DNA of 64,000 nt from Amorphochlora amoebiformis (lineage: Eukaryota > Cercozoa > Chlorarachniophyceae). This document shows, in pieces, positions 1-48,539 of this stretch. The first letter of the stretch is position 1, and the number at the start of each line of letters is the position of its first letter. The DNA lies in contig BAAHQB010000102.1 in the NCBI GenBank assembly GCA_054601695.1, positions 585,806 to 649,805 of the forward strand, in the 5' to 3' direction. The notes under the pieces are model-generated. The model worked only from the letters and a program-made list of their open reading frames with translations, ran no database searches and was not told the origin of the DNA. Both the position numbers and the translations under genes were made by a program.

Positions 1-10
1 TTGATTAGGG

Positions 11-44
11 TTAGGGTTAGGGTTAGGGTTAGGGTTAGGGTTAC
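11..44 (+). repeat. Telomere-type TTAGGG array at the window edge
   Basis: About six TTAGGG units. On the minus strand it is the start of the intron after exon 45-77 (GTAACCCTAACCC). It is interstitial, not a chromosome end, because the gene continues through it. Confidence 0.85.
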
Positions 45-30707
<30,663 letters not shown>

Positions 30708-30973
30708 CGTGTGTGCTTTTCGATTGAGCCGAACTCGTCAATAGCAGCGCGGCGTGTGCCTCAAAGATAGATCCAACGGATGTTTTGGTCGCATTACTGG
30801 AGATCCAATCTGCAAACTCCAACGGTCTCTAACACGAATCCCGGGTAAATCTAAGGGTAATTCAAAAACTCTCTAAAGTCTCTCCGTTTTTCTTGGGTAA
30901 ATACCGGGATTAAATAAACGAGCCCCATATAAATCCCGGGGGAGAAATAAGGAGATTCTCTGGAGATCTCCGA
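30708..30973. promoter_or_regulatory. Divergent intergenic spacer between the TOG gene and the Cox23-like gene
   Basis: The start codons of the TOG gene (30707, minus) and the twin-CX9C gene (30974, plus) are only 266 bp apart, with no (AT)n tract between them. A shared bidirectional promoter is the simplest reading. I see no certain TATA box. A short repeated CCCGGG/CCGGGA motif occurs near 30840, 30910 and 30938. The assignment is inferred from layout only. Confidence 0.45.
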
Positions 30974-31311
30974 ATGGCGAGTCGATCCGCGCAGTCCGAA
31001 AAGGGATACAACGCTTCCGCTTCAGCCAAGCCCAAGTCTTTCTGTGACAGTTTTCGGGTCGCAGCGCTGAAGTGCCTGACTGACGGTCAAACCGCCCAGA
31101 TCGTAGACAGAAAGCCGTTCAGCAAGGAGCAGTGCAAGCCGTTCTTTGAAGACTTTAAGAAGTGCCGATCAAAGGTAGCTCTTGACCCGTATGTATAACG
31201 CAATAAGAAGCTATAATCTCCTTTTGATCAACTTGCTTCCCTTATATCACAATATCAACCTCCCAGTCTCAGAAAGAGCTCTGGAAGCAGCGCCGAGCCA
31301 AGCGAAACTAA
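30974..31311 (+). CDS. Twin CX9C mitochondrial intermembrane-space protein, Cox23/CHCHD7-like
   Basis: Two exons, 30974-31174 and 31273-31311, with a 98-bp intron (AAAG|GTAGCT ... TCTCAG|AAAG), give 79 residues. The cysteines are at 24, 34, 54 and 64: CDSFRVAALKC and CKPFFEDFKKC are both CX9C, the coiled-coil-helix-coiled-coil-helix fold imported and oxidised by the Mia40 system. The tail KKELWKQRRAKRN matches the CRxxW basic end of Cox23/CHCHD7, which helps cytochrome c oxidase assembly. Reading through the intron instead would end at DPYV, losing this tail. The intron is ordinary sequence, unlike those of the neighbours. Another small CHCH protein is possible. Confidence 0.75.
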
Positions 31312-31353
31312 ATCCTAACTTATCTCGAGTCGGCTGCAGCCTCTACAACCACC

Positions 31354-39057
<7,704 letters not shown>

Positions 39058-39107
39058 GTATTTATATATATATATATACACATATATATATATATATGTG
39101 TATATAT

Positions 39108-39138
<31 letters not shown>

Positions 39139-39143
39139 GTGTG

Positions 39144-39179
<36 letters not shown>

Positions 39180-39673
39180 CGTGATAATGTGCCCATATAT
39201 ACTAGATATAGATATCTAGTTTTTTTGGTCAGATTCAAAACTTTCCATTTTTAAAAAAAATTGACGATATGTCTAGTTAGCTATACTAGTATAGTGTTAA
39301 TTGAATCTCAATAAGAATTTTCGGCAGCGTTAACTACAGACTAAGGATAATCTTAGGTCTGTTTTGTAACTATAATTATAATATTTCATTCGAATATATT
39401 CTAGATATTCTAAAATCACCTAAGCTTTAAATTAATATTGTCAAATTTTTTTGAAAATTTCAGTCAAGCAATATCGTAGGAAAGTTCATTTTTTACCGTT
39501 ACTGACTAGAATACAAGGGTAACGTTTGGTGTGGTCTAGGTGGTTCGACGACGATACTGTAGACGTCATAAGTCGCTAAAGTTACGGTTACTCATTGCAT
39601 ATTACTAGATCTAGTACGTGCATAATGACTAGAATGAGCCTCGGACGTGATCCACAATATTAAAAGAACAGGA
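39058..39673. other. Gene-free stretch after the last PAXBP1-like exon
   Basis: The first ~120 bp are (AT)n. From 39190 the composition changes to AT-rich sequence of ordinary complexity with no open exon that I can support on either strand. No further GCFC-domain exon is seen. This is where the truncated PAXBP1-like gene meets the 39-54 kb block. Confidence 0.6.
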
Positions 39674-40317
39674 CTAGTACAAGTCGGGCAGAGTGTTGAC
39701 GAGCTGGGACACAATCTTGGTCCGCAGCGGACCAGGAGGCATATCGCTCAAATCCCACAGCGCAGTGCCAAATCTGCGAGTGGTTGTGGAAGAGAAGGAG
39801 TGCGGGTTCTTTGACTCACGACTAAACTGTGTTTGAGTTGCGGCCTGGGTTATTTGGCCAAGCTCATGTTCATGCACATGGCCATGGTCATGAGTCATGC
39901 GCGGAGCACGGCCGAGATTTGGACTTGTTGAAATGGTGTTGGAGAGGGCATAGACCCTATATCAATCTCGCGCTGGATCTGTGTCAAAACAGCAAACAAA
40001 CACAACAATCAAAGGCAGCCTTGTACATTCACACAACACCTCGTCTAGATCGTCATCCAGCTTCTAGACTCGAATTCGCAGATAGGCCTAAAAAGGAGGA
40101 AAGCCTTACCTTTGAGAGCTTGGAGAGAAGCGAGTGCACGTAGTGAGCACTGGCTTGGAAGGTTAGATGGACACGTAAAGAGTTCATGGGAAGATTTGCT
40201 CGGTCTATATGTACGCTTCACCCACGCCAGCACTATATATCCAGGTTCCCCATATGCGATATATATAATCGAGCACAGAGTGCATGTAAGGCTCAAGCAT
40301 GTCATAGTACCACACAC
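39674..40317 (-). CDS. Unassigned coding pieces, possible 3' exons of the GT90-like gene
   Basis: On the minus strand three pieces look coding. The stretch 40318 to about 40275 reads [20 protein letters not shown], which could continue the EEW of the upstream ORF, since GT90 proteins have a Pro-Tyr/Trp-x-His after that point; but the junction lacks GT-AG. At 40100-40130 [13 protein letters not shown] ends at a good donor (AAG|GTAAGG). At 39906-39977 an acceptor (GACACAG) opens [18 protein letters not shown]. Downstream an ORF ends LVNTLPDLY at 39677. I do not recognise the last two, and they may belong to another small gene. Confidence 0.35.
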
Positions 40318-40319
40318 AC

Positions 40320-40361
<42 letters not shown>

Positions 40362-40373
40362 ATGTATATATAT

Positions 40374-40497
<124 letters not shown>

Positions 40498-40540
40498 CAT
40501 ATATATATATATACCTATATGTATATAACGTACGTAGATA

Positions 40541-41368
40541 TTAGTAGCTGTACCACTCTTCGACGTTCGATTCGTGCAGGAGGACACACGCCGCCGCCGC
40601 AAAATGGTCTCTTAGGCGGTATGCGGTACCGAATCCGTGAATGACAACCGGATATCGAAAGCTCAGGTAGACGTCCTTGGGAATATAATCTGGGGCGCCG
40701 TAGTGATGATCAAAATAGGATTTTCGGAATTCGTCGGAAGGGTTGTCGTCTGGAAACTTAACGTCATGTGAGGATTTTGCGTCTATTTGATCGGGATGGA
40801 GGTTGGAGTAGCGGACGATGAAGGGCCTTGGCGCCATATCCAGGTCATTGTACACACGCGTGGTGTTGGTGTGGCGCCTAGCCTTGGGATGATCCAGATA
40901 GTTGAGCAGGCTGCCCCGAAACACAGGCTTGGACGGTCGTTCGGACCAGGGCAGTTGGAAGTACATCTGTCGTTGTTCGCGCAGAGCGTTGAGTTTGGCG
41001 CCACAGTCATCGGATCCAAACTCGAGCGCGTTGTAAAAGTTGGGCCACAGTAAGCATTGTGTGTACTTGAAACGACTGGACGCCATGCGAACGGTGAATC
41101 GAAACTCGTCACGTGAGCCATCCACGTCCCACCAATCCACCGAGAACGCACACCGCACGCCCACTAGCCCCTTGGCCTTCCACTCGCTCACCATGTGACG
41201 CACCATGGCCACGTAAGCGTAGAACTCGTGCCCTTGCTTGAGATTGGAGGCAAAGTACACTTCTTGGTCGATGATGGCGATACTTGACGCCTCACGCGGA
41301 GACGCCTCCAGGTTCTCGACCGTTAGTGGCCCACGTGCTGCAAAGTACCCCGTGAACTTTTCGGCCAT
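40541..41368 (-). CDS. Glycosyltransferase family 90 (CAP10/POGLUT-like), catalytic-domain exon
   Basis: An open frame of 275 residues. The GT90 landmarks are [18 protein letters not shown] (residues ~146-163, the PW...K..FRGS motif) and [19 protein letters not shown] followed by [11 protein letters not shown] (the G.G.S.RL...LL...S motif near the active site). Family members transfer xylose, glucose or glucuronate-type residues to proteins or capsular glycans in the secretory pathway. No signal peptide or N-terminal membrane segment is present in this ORF, so 5' exons are probably missing or the ATG at 41368 is internal. After EEWYSY the frame ends at an (AT)n tract. The base composition is GC-rich (Cys, Arg, Trp, His frequent) and unlike the TOG exons. 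Confidence 0.72.
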   Translation of the reverse strand: MAEKFTGYFAARGPLTVENLEASPREASSIAIIDQEVYFASNLKQGHEFYAYVAMVRHMVSEWKAKGLVGVRCAFSVDWWDVDGSRDEFRFTVRMASSRFKYTQCLLWPNFYNALEFGSDDCGAKLNALREQRQMYFQLPWSERPSKPVFRGSLLNYLDHPKARRHTNTTRVYNDLDMAPRPFIVRYSNLHPDQIDAKSSHDVKFPDDNPSDEFRKSYFDHHYGAPDYIPKDVYLSFRYPVVIHGFGTAYRLRDHFAAAACVLLHESNVEEWYSY

Positions 41369-41389
41369 TGAATCCAGTGCGCCAAGTTG

Positions 41390-41430
41390 GTGGGATTGGG
41401 ATTGGGATTGGGATTGGGATTGGGATTGGA
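41390..41430. repeat. Hexamer repeat GGGATT
   Basis: Seven near-perfect units of GGGATT follow the GT90-like start codon, then irregular CTTTTGCCTCTTCT-type repeats to about 41530. The hexamer is not the TTAGGG unit seen elsewhere. Confidence 0.85.
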
Positions 41431-41534
41431 ATCGTTGCTCCTCTGCTTCTTTTGCTTCTTGTTTTGGCTCTTTTAGGTCTTGTTTTGCCTCTTCTAGCTC
41501 TTGTTTTGCCTCTTCTTTTGCTACTTCGTGCCTC

Positions 41535-41970
<436 letters not shown>

Positions 41971-42129
41971 TCCCATAATAATAGGTACATACATAGAATA
42001 CACCAAGGGTATATTTATGAGTGTATCCTATGTATCTCTAAATCTCTCGCTATTATCCCCGTTATATGGTGTATAGATAGAGTCTAGCAAATATGTGTTT
42101 GTGTGTGTTTGTGTATACGGATTCTCTTT

Positions 42130-42430
42130 CGCTGTCTTATTTCCCGAGTTGTCTTGCTGTTAAATCACCTAAGTCTCTCTATCTCTCATTCTCTGGCTGG
42201 CAAAAATGTCTTAAATCCTGAATTCTCTTGCTGTTAAATCACCTAAGTCTCTCTATCTCTCATTCTCTGGCTGGCAAAAATGTCTTAAATCCTGAATTCT
42301 CTTGCTGTTGAATCACCTAAGTTTCTCTATCTCTCATTCTCTGGCTGGCAATGCCTTAAATCCTGAATTCTCTTGCTGTTAAATCACCTAAGTCTCTCTA
42401 TCTCTCATTCTCTGGCAATGTCTTAATCAT
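42130..42430. repeat. ~74-bp tandem repeat, four units
   Basis: Units contain TCCTGAATTCTCTTGCTGTT, then AAATCACCTAAGTCTCTCTA, then CATTCTCTGGCTGGCAA. Unit length varies by small deletions, and the last unit lacks CTGG. No coding potential is seen. Confidence 0.85.
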
Positions 42431-43165
42431 GACGTTTTACACAATAATAACCGTGTAAGCCATGTACGCGGAAAGGCATGTGATGCAAATGTGTATGTGA
42501 TGAATGTTTTACACAATAATAACCATGTAAGCCATGTACGCAGAAAGGCATGTGATACAAATGTGTATGCATGCGGAAGGCACAACCACTACATGCATGC
42601 GGAAGAGAACTCATCATACACAACCATTGCATGCACGGTTGAGTTGCGCATGCATGATAGTGTGAGTGTAGTACATCCATGTTGATTTGTGCATGCATGG
42701 TGGTGTGTAATTTGCCCTACGCGTGATTGCTGATGCCCATCGCACTGAGAAATGGACATGGCGAGGAAAATTATCAACACGAACCCCATCGGGCCCAACC
42801 CCCGTGCCATTGCTCTCCCTCGTTGGTACTACGATCCACGTGTGGTATGTGACCCCATGGTGTGTCACACTGGTCACACAGATAGAAACGCAGTAACGTG
42901 TTCCAAAGAAGCTGGGGTGCTGGGGAATGAATGACCGTGGAGGTAGTGCGGTACGCACAGGTGTACAACGATTCGATCTACTTGATCCAGTTCTATTCCT
43001 TTCTTACCGATACATTGACCGCTGGATCATGGTGGGCGTCACGGCGTGGCCTGACAGAAGGCCTCGGATACGATGCCATTGCCAACCGGCTACTGCACCT
43101 TCGCGAATTCATCGGGCTGATGATGTGGATTTCAGGGTTGGGAGATATCTGATAGCATGCCAAGA
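42430..43165. other. Unassigned GC-richer stretch with a 70-bp duplication
   Basis: TTTTACACAATAATAACCRTG with GCCATGTACGC is duplicated at 42433 and 42509. Several overlapping frames of 60-110 codons are open between 42590 and 43238 on both strands. The plus frame 42931-43152 has a natural-looking composition (SIYLIQFYSFLTDTLTAG...), but no family is recognised and no borders are convincing. I do not call a gene. Confidence 0.4.
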
Positions 43166-43169
43166 CCCT

Positions 43170-43485
43170 TCATCTACTAGATCCACTGGAAAGCCCCCTT
43201 CTTCCGGTGGGTCCTGTGGAGGCTCCCTTGATCACTAGATCCACTGGAAGACACCCTTGATCCAGTAGATTCAGTGGAAGGCCCCCTTGATCCAGTAGAT
43301 CCAGTGGAAGGGCCCCTTGATCATGTAGATCCAGTGGAAGGGCCCATGATCCAGTAGATCCACTGGAAGACCCCCAGGATCCAGTAGATCGAGATGTGAA
43401 GGCCCCCTTGATCCAGTATATCCAGTTGAAGGTTCCCCTTGATCCAGTAGATCCAGTCGAAGCCCCCTCATCTAGTGGAGCCAGT
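43170..43485. repeat. ~33-bp minisatellite
   Basis: About nine degenerate units built on GATCCAGTAGATCCAGTGGA and GGGCCCCCTT. The unit is GC-rich and non-coding in appearance. Confidence 0.85.
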
Positions 43486-43769
43486 TGAAGGGGCCCCTGA
43501 TGTAGTAGATATAATGATGATCATCCGAGGCAAGGCTCCGGCAAGCCATAGAAGCCCTATTCTCCCGCCCCAACCTCGGATGAGCTCCTCGAATCACACT
43601 AAAAGCTCCAATAATCGTCCCATGCAACGCAAGATACATATACGATGCGCACATGCATATACATATGACATATACATATGATTATCCAACGATTCACACG
43701 GGCGTAGGGTTCAAGCGTGAGGTTTAGACTGTCGGCTTAGACCGTCAGCGTAGAACGTCGCCTTAGGAC

Positions 43770-43943
43770 ATCGGGTTAGGGGTAGGATTAGAGTTAGGGT
43801 TACTGATTTAGGGTTAGGGTAGGGTTAGGATTAGGGTATTAGGGTGGGGATAGGTGAGGGCGACACGGCTGTAATTCTCTCACAATAATGCCTAGATGTA
43901 ATTTCTTATATAATATATCTGTAGATAAATATGTGATATTGTA

Positions 43944-43985
<42 letters not shown>

Positions 43986-44089
43986 TATATATATATATAT
44001 ATATGTACATATCTATTTTTATACATGTATTTGAATACGTGACACAATCGTCACCTAGACGAGTAACATAGCCCATTAGTCGAATATAT

Positions 44090-44128
<39 letters not shown>

Positions 44129-44166
44129 TTATATCTCCTATATATATATATATATATATATAAATT

Positions 44167-44212
<46 letters not shown>

Positions 44213-44215
44213 GTG

Positions 44216-44264
<49 letters not shown>

Positions 44265-44281
44265 GTATATATATGTAATAC

Positions 44282-44316
<35 letters not shown>

Positions 44317-45119
44317 ATATATATATTATATATATTTTCTGTCGTATGTGCGCCTGGAATTGATTGTATGAGACATAATCAAGATACATTATGAATATTA
44401 CTTCGATATTATATATATATATTATTAGATACATTATAAATAATATTATAATAATATATATTGTGTGTGTGTGTGTATATCTTTATTTATTGTTGTCTCT
44501 TTCTCTATTTGTGAAATTTTATTCTCTTGTCACCTTTGAAATCTGATGATGAATTATTGAATTTATGAATGCGCAAACGGTCTATGGAATGATGAATTAT
44601 GACATATGCAAGGCTCATGAAAAGCTAGGCTACGTACCTACTCTTAAGTATAACTACGTCGTTTGGGCTTTAGTGGTATTTCTGGTATGTGGTCACTTTA
44701 GTGATACTCTAGATACTAGTGGTGTTGGTATGTGGTCACGAGGGGCTCGAATATCGGTTGCGCACAACATTTATGGAACTTTTTTTACTTTGCTAATTAA
44801 TTTCTAAGAATTTCTCGAATTCGAACCAACTCGAATCCTAAATGTTATTTACCTAAATATATGTTTGTTGAACTTTCTCGAAGTCATATATTGAAGTACC
44901 CACCATACCTAGTGTGTGACATCACGATATGTCACGGGTTTGTCACGCTTCTAGCTAGAACCTTAATTATGTAACGTAGACGGTGTGACATCACCCCATG
45001 TCACGGTATGTCACCAAAAAAAAAGCGCAATGTCACGTGCGGTGACATCCTGGATATCACCTAGATCACCCTCGGTCACTCGGCGTTAATTCAAAATATA
45101 TGTATGTATGATATATCTA

Positions 45120-45160
<41 letters not shown>

Positions 45161-45271
45161 CTAGATATATATATATATATACTAGATATATATATATATA
45201 TATATATACAGATATATATCATAGAGTCATCCGATATCTAGGTCAGATTCTAGGATATATACTCTAGATAT
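43770..45271. other. Intergenic: degenerate telomere-type repeat, (AT)n and TGTCAC-rich sequence
   Basis: 43776-43855 holds degenerate TTAGGG units and 43940-44340 mostly (AT)n. An 80-codon open frame at 44565-44807 has one hydrophobic stretch (VVWALVVFLVCGHF) but no recognisable relatives, and I do not call it. 44917-45085 is dense in TGTCAC/GTGACA hexamers. 45110-45240 is (AT)n. Confidence 0.5.
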
Positions 45272-45448
45272 TATTACGTAGTGGGCGGTGATGCAGATGA
45301 GATCTGTCTATGATTACGTAGTAACTTGCCGATGCGTGAGCGGTAACTTAAACTAATGAGCTGTTCTTCCGCTCATATGACTAATTCGGTAAAACCTAAT
45401 TTGTCGGCGGTCTCGTCATTCTGTCTTCACATTCATCCCTCACTGACA
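45272..45448 (-). repeat. 3' LTR (left repeat)
   Basis: 177 bp. On the minus strand it begins TGTCAGTGAGGG and ends CACTACGTAATA. It differs from the right copy at two positions (GATCTGTC against GATCCGTC, and AATGAGCTG against AATGAACTG). Confidence 0.88.
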
Positions 45449-45462
45449 CGCCCCCTCAAACG
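45449..45462 (-). other. Polypurine tract next to the 3' LTR
   Basis: On the minus strand GTTTGAGGGGGCG abuts the LTR start TGTCAG, the expected place for plus-strand priming in an LTR element. Confidence 0.65.
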
Positions 45463-45495
45463 TTATACATTTATATATATATATACTTAATATAT

Positions 45496-45530
<35 letters not shown>

Positions 45531-45562
45531 AGACCTTGTTAAAATGATGATTTCATATACAT
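45531..45562 (+). repeat. Left terminal inverted repeat
   Basis: Begins AGACCTTGTTAAAAT immediately after an (AT)n tract. It matches the complement of 48336-48367 with a few mismatches after base 15. Confidence 0.85.
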
Positions 45563-45610
45563 TTTGTTTAATTGGAATTGGGTTTGGAAGAAAAAAATAC
45601 AACAGCATGT

Positions 45611-46807
45611 TTAAAGTTGAGCGCGCTTAGTGGCGCGTCTAGTACGACGAGCTATAGAATCTAGACGCTCTCCATGACACTGTGCACTAAATTCATCTGT
45701 AATGATGCGATTATTCTGTCCATTGTGAAGTTGGTCGTTGTCCGAAGAGTCTGTGTCTGAAGACACCTCGTCGATGACCACTCTTCGTCGGCGACGAGGG
45801 CGGACTTTGTTCTTGGAACCCTTTGGTCGTCCTCTCTTCCTCTTAGGTGGGGCGAGAGGAATCGGTTTGCCTTTCTGCTCAGCTTCTGCCCAGCTCTCTG
45901 TAGCTAGTTCTTCGTATACGTCAGCAGGGACATCCTTCAAGTTGCGTATCGGCCGAAAGCGTTGCTTGACTTGCAACATGTTGAAGACGAATTTGGCTAC
46001 TATAGGATGTAAATCCCTATTGTGTCGCCAGCGAGTCATGCACTGAAATTGCTTCAATCTTGCGAACACGTTCTCCACTACGCTACGTCGAGCCCCGAAT
46101 GCGTTGTTTTCCTTGATCTGTTCTTCGGTCAGGGTACCGTTCCTTGGTTTTCGATGAGGACAGCGGTATTGTGGGTCTCGTTTGCATCGATAAGCACCAT
46201 CTGCGCCTATCCTCTCGAAGAATTCCAGTTGTTCAGCGATGCCGCCTCGTCTGTTGATGGTGATATCGCCTATTGATCCTGCAGGGTCGCCGTCGCTTAC
46301 CCAGCAGATATCCCCAGTGTCGCATGACACACATATTGCATAGCGCATGGCGAATTTCCTGCGTTTGAAGGTATAATACTTCTTAGCATCACCATGCTTC
46401 GGCTTATTGACCATGCAGTCTGTACTATCGGTGTAAAGCGAGCAGTACTCTTCGGGTCCAGTGATATGCAGCACGGACTTGCGACGATTCTCGATCTTGA
46501 TTTCTTTCATAGTGGCACTGAGGATGATGATTGGCTTCCAGATCTTGCTGGCGTAAGTCTGTCGACATTTGAAGCGCCATACTGACGCTCCTGCATGTCC
46601 TTCAGGGTATTTCCAGCAGAAGTGCAGACTCAACAGTAGGTCCTTGACAGTAATGTAGTGCTTCTCGCAATAGGTTTCGTACACGTAAATGAATTCACGT
46701 ATACTCAGTCCTATGTTAGAATTGAAGCTGTCTGGCTTGAAGCCATAGAAATAGAAGCCATAAATGGCTTTCACGCGACTCTCCTGTGAAACAAATACGG
46801 ACATCAT
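45611..46807 (-). CDS. DDE transposase (DDE_Tnp_4/Harbinger-like) with C-terminal AT-hook
   Basis: 398 residues, uninterrupted. The probable catalytic triad is D127 (SLYTDSTDCMV), D203 (IGADGAYRC) and E245 (RRSVVENVFARLKQF); the last motif is the R..VE..F..LK signature of the IS5/Harbinger DDE nuclease. Residues 1-100 contain a predicted helical DNA-binding region (SIREFIYVYETYCEKHYI). Residues 321-345 are PKRKRGRPKGSKNK, an AT-hook that would favor AT-rich DNA, followed by poly-Arg. The first codons lie beside TTTGTTTCACAG, an acceptor-like string, so a 5' exon is possible. The DDE spacing and intact frame suggest recent activity. Confidence 0.8.
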   Translation of the reverse strand: MMSVFVSQESRVKAIYGFYFYGFKPDSFNSNIGLSIREFIYVYETYCEKHYITVKDLLLSLHFCWKYPEGHAGASVWRFKCRQTYASKIWKPIIILSATMKEIKIENRRKSVLHITGPEEYCSLYTDSTDCMVNKPKHGDAKKYYTFKRRKFAMRYAICVSCDTGDICWVSDGDPAGSIGDITINRRGGIAEQLEFFERIGADGAYRCKRDPQYRCPHRKPRNGTLTEEQIKENNAFGARRSVVENVFARLKQFQCMTRWRHNRDLHPIVAKFVFNMLQVKQRFRPIRNLKDVPADVYEELATESWAEAEQKGKPIPLAPPKRKRGRPKGSKNKVRPRRRRRVVIDEVSSDTDSSDNDQLHNGQNNRIITDEFSAQCHGERLDSIARRTRRATKRAQL

Positions 46808-47197
46808 CAGTCGTATGTTGTTCGCATCGCATTCGTTTTTTGGTCGCGATTTAGTCGCGATGATTGCGTGATTGTGATTTAGTTTATTACCAATTTCATG
46901 GCTTCAAATGCCGCTTCAGACGCCGTTTTTTTCCCATCGTCAGCCATCGTGCCAGCGCCACAAATCCAGTGTAACAGGTTGTGACGTAGTGGTGACGTTA
47001 CGCAAATATGCAGTGATAGCTGATATGTACCGTCGCGTCACTGGCGTGATCACGTCGCGTTACGGGCGTGACAGCGGCGTGATTCTTTCGGGGGATTATT
47101 TTTGGTGATTTCGCCAGATCCATAGATAGAAATAAAAAAGCGGGGAGCCAAGGCATATCCCAACCGCCGCGCGATCTGGTCCACCATCTCTGGAAGC
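46808..47197. promoter_or_regulatory. Intergenic region of the DNA transposon with GTGACG/CGTCAC motif cluster
   Basis: Between the divergent ORFs, 46975-47085 carries at least seven copies in both orientations of a GTGAC(G/T) or CGTGAT core. Such clusters suit a shared promoter or transposase-binding sites. The function is inferred from position. Confidence 0.4.
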
Positions 47198-48040
47198 ATG
47201 CCTAGAGGAAAAGGCCTATCTGACGAAGTGAAGACCATCATAGATTCTTCATATAAGGTCTTCAAGGACGAGAGCGATCCGTGGAAGAAAATCTTCAACT
47301 GCTATCTGAAAGCATATCCTGACGTGACGCTCAAACAAGTGAGCGACTATGGCTGCAAAAACATAGGCAAAGGGAGGAGGAAGAAGAGGGCTGCTTCCGC
47401 ATCTGCTGACAAAGTCGACGTAGAAGAAGCTATAGAGGTTCTTTCTGACGTCTCTCCACCGAGGCGCAAGAAAAGAAAGTCTGGTAATCTCGAAGCCGAC
47501 GTCATTGAAGTCGAAGACTACAAAACTCAACAGCGTCGAGCTCACGATTCATTTCTGAAGACCATTCTTGATCTAGTGGGCAAGGGTCCACCGCCCATAT
47601 TCTATCGCGCCAACGAAGAATGCTTGAGTAAACCGGGCACTATCGATGGTCTTACTGTGGCAATCGCAAGGGCAGACCACACTCAAGTAAACGTGAAAGT
47701 GTATCACGAGATCAAGTGCGTCCATGTCCAAGTAAAGTACTTCACAATGTCATTAAATGACATGGAGGATGTTGCCCGCAGGAATTTGAACATGGCTCGG
47801 AGGCTAAACGAAATCCGAAAGTTCAACAATCCAGAGAAGACGACGTTCGAGTACGCTATCAAGATACCTGACGAGTACGTCACCCATGGACATGAGATAT
47901 GCGCAGAGCCCACAATTCGCTTCATCTGCATCTTCTTCCCCAAGCAAATGGATAAATCATACGGGTGTAGCAAGGGCGAGTTCGACGGAGAGCTATCGAT
48001 GGACAAGGGGCGGAGCAAGTATGCAGGGCTGTTGGACTAG
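47198..48040 (+). CDS. Second ORF of the DNA transposon, unknown function
   Basis: 280 residues, intact, inside the inverted repeats and divergent from the transposase. The N-terminal ~65 residues are helical (SYKVFKDESDPWKKIFNCYL), then come two basic nuclear-localisation-like stretches (GKGRRKKRA at ~58 and PPRRKKRKSG at ~88) and a mixed alpha/beta C-terminal half (residues 130-280). In PIF/Harbinger elements the partner ORF is a Myb/SANT protein that brings the transposase to DNA; I do not see a convincing Myb pattern, so that role is only a positional guess. Codon use resembles the transposase. Confidence 0.7.
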   Translation: MPRGKGLSDEVKTIIDSSYKVFKDESDPWKKIFNCYLKAYPDVTLKQVSDYGCKNIGKGRRKKRAASASADKVDVEEAIEVLSDVSPPRRKKRKSGNLEADVIEVEDYKTQQRRAHDSFLKTILDLVGKGPPPIFYRANEECLSKPGTIDGLTVAIARADHTQVNVKVYHEIKCVHVQVKYFTMSLNDMEDVARRNLNMARRLNEIRKFNNPEKTTFEYAIKIPDEYVTHGHEICAEPTIRFICIFFPKQMDKSYGCSKGEFDGELSMDKGRSKYAGLLD

Positions 48041-48335
48041 ATATACGACCACGATAGTTGTAGTCAGTAGGTCATCATTGACACAATAGCTAGTAATAGT
48101 AGACGTGTTACCAACGTGATTGTGTAACAGTATTCGCACGCACCTTGCAGTTGTAGATTTGATATCATCATGATATCTAATTGTCTCAAAACCTGCTTTG
48201 TTAGAGTCAAGTTACTCTGACACCCTATTTTTAGTACATCTAGATGATAGGCGATTTTGCTGCGCGTAGACTTACTACTATATGATAGTATCTAATGATA
48301 TCGCAAATCCAATTCCAAATACCAACAAACGGACA

Positions 48336-48367
48336 CATTGTATGAAACTATGATTTTAACAAGGTCT
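48336..48367 (-). repeat. Right terminal inverted repeat
   Basis: The complement reads AGACCTTGTTAAAATCATAG, pairing with 45531 onward. Confidence 0.85.
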
Positions 48368-48446
48368 ATATGCATATATATGAATTTAGGAGGTTTGCAC
48401 AAAAGTGATGATGGATGTGTTTACGTCCCGTGTTTTTGTATATATA

Positions 48447-48518
<72 letters not shown>

Positions 48519-48539
48519 TATATATATTCTTGATCGGCT

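Larger units (their letters stand above)
45531..48367. mobile_element. DNA transposon with terminal inverted repeats and two divergent ORFs (PIF/Harbinger-like)
   Basis: The ends are AGACCTTGTTAAAAT at 45531 and its complement ending at 48367: 15 perfect bases, then imperfect pairing to about 60 bp, including a shared TTGGAATTGG. The 2,837-bp element carries a DDE transposase (minus) and a second ORF (plus) transcribed divergently. Two divergent ORFs and a DDE_Tnp_4-like transposase recall PIF/Harbinger elements. ATA flanks both ends, compatible with a 3-bp duplication but weak evidence inside an (AT)n tract. It lies between copia pol and the left LTR. Confidence 0.85.

Noticed and set aside
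1-44. TTAGGG array at the left edge as a chromosome end
   Set aside because: It lies inside an intron of the TOG gene, and arrays of both orientations are spread through the window.
42931-43152. 73-codon plus-strand frame as a gene
   Set aside because: No recognisable family, no splice borders or start context, and it overlaps open frames on both strands.
44565-44807. 80-codon plus-strand frame with one hydrophobic stretch
   Set aside because: It is short, stands alone and resembles no family that I know.
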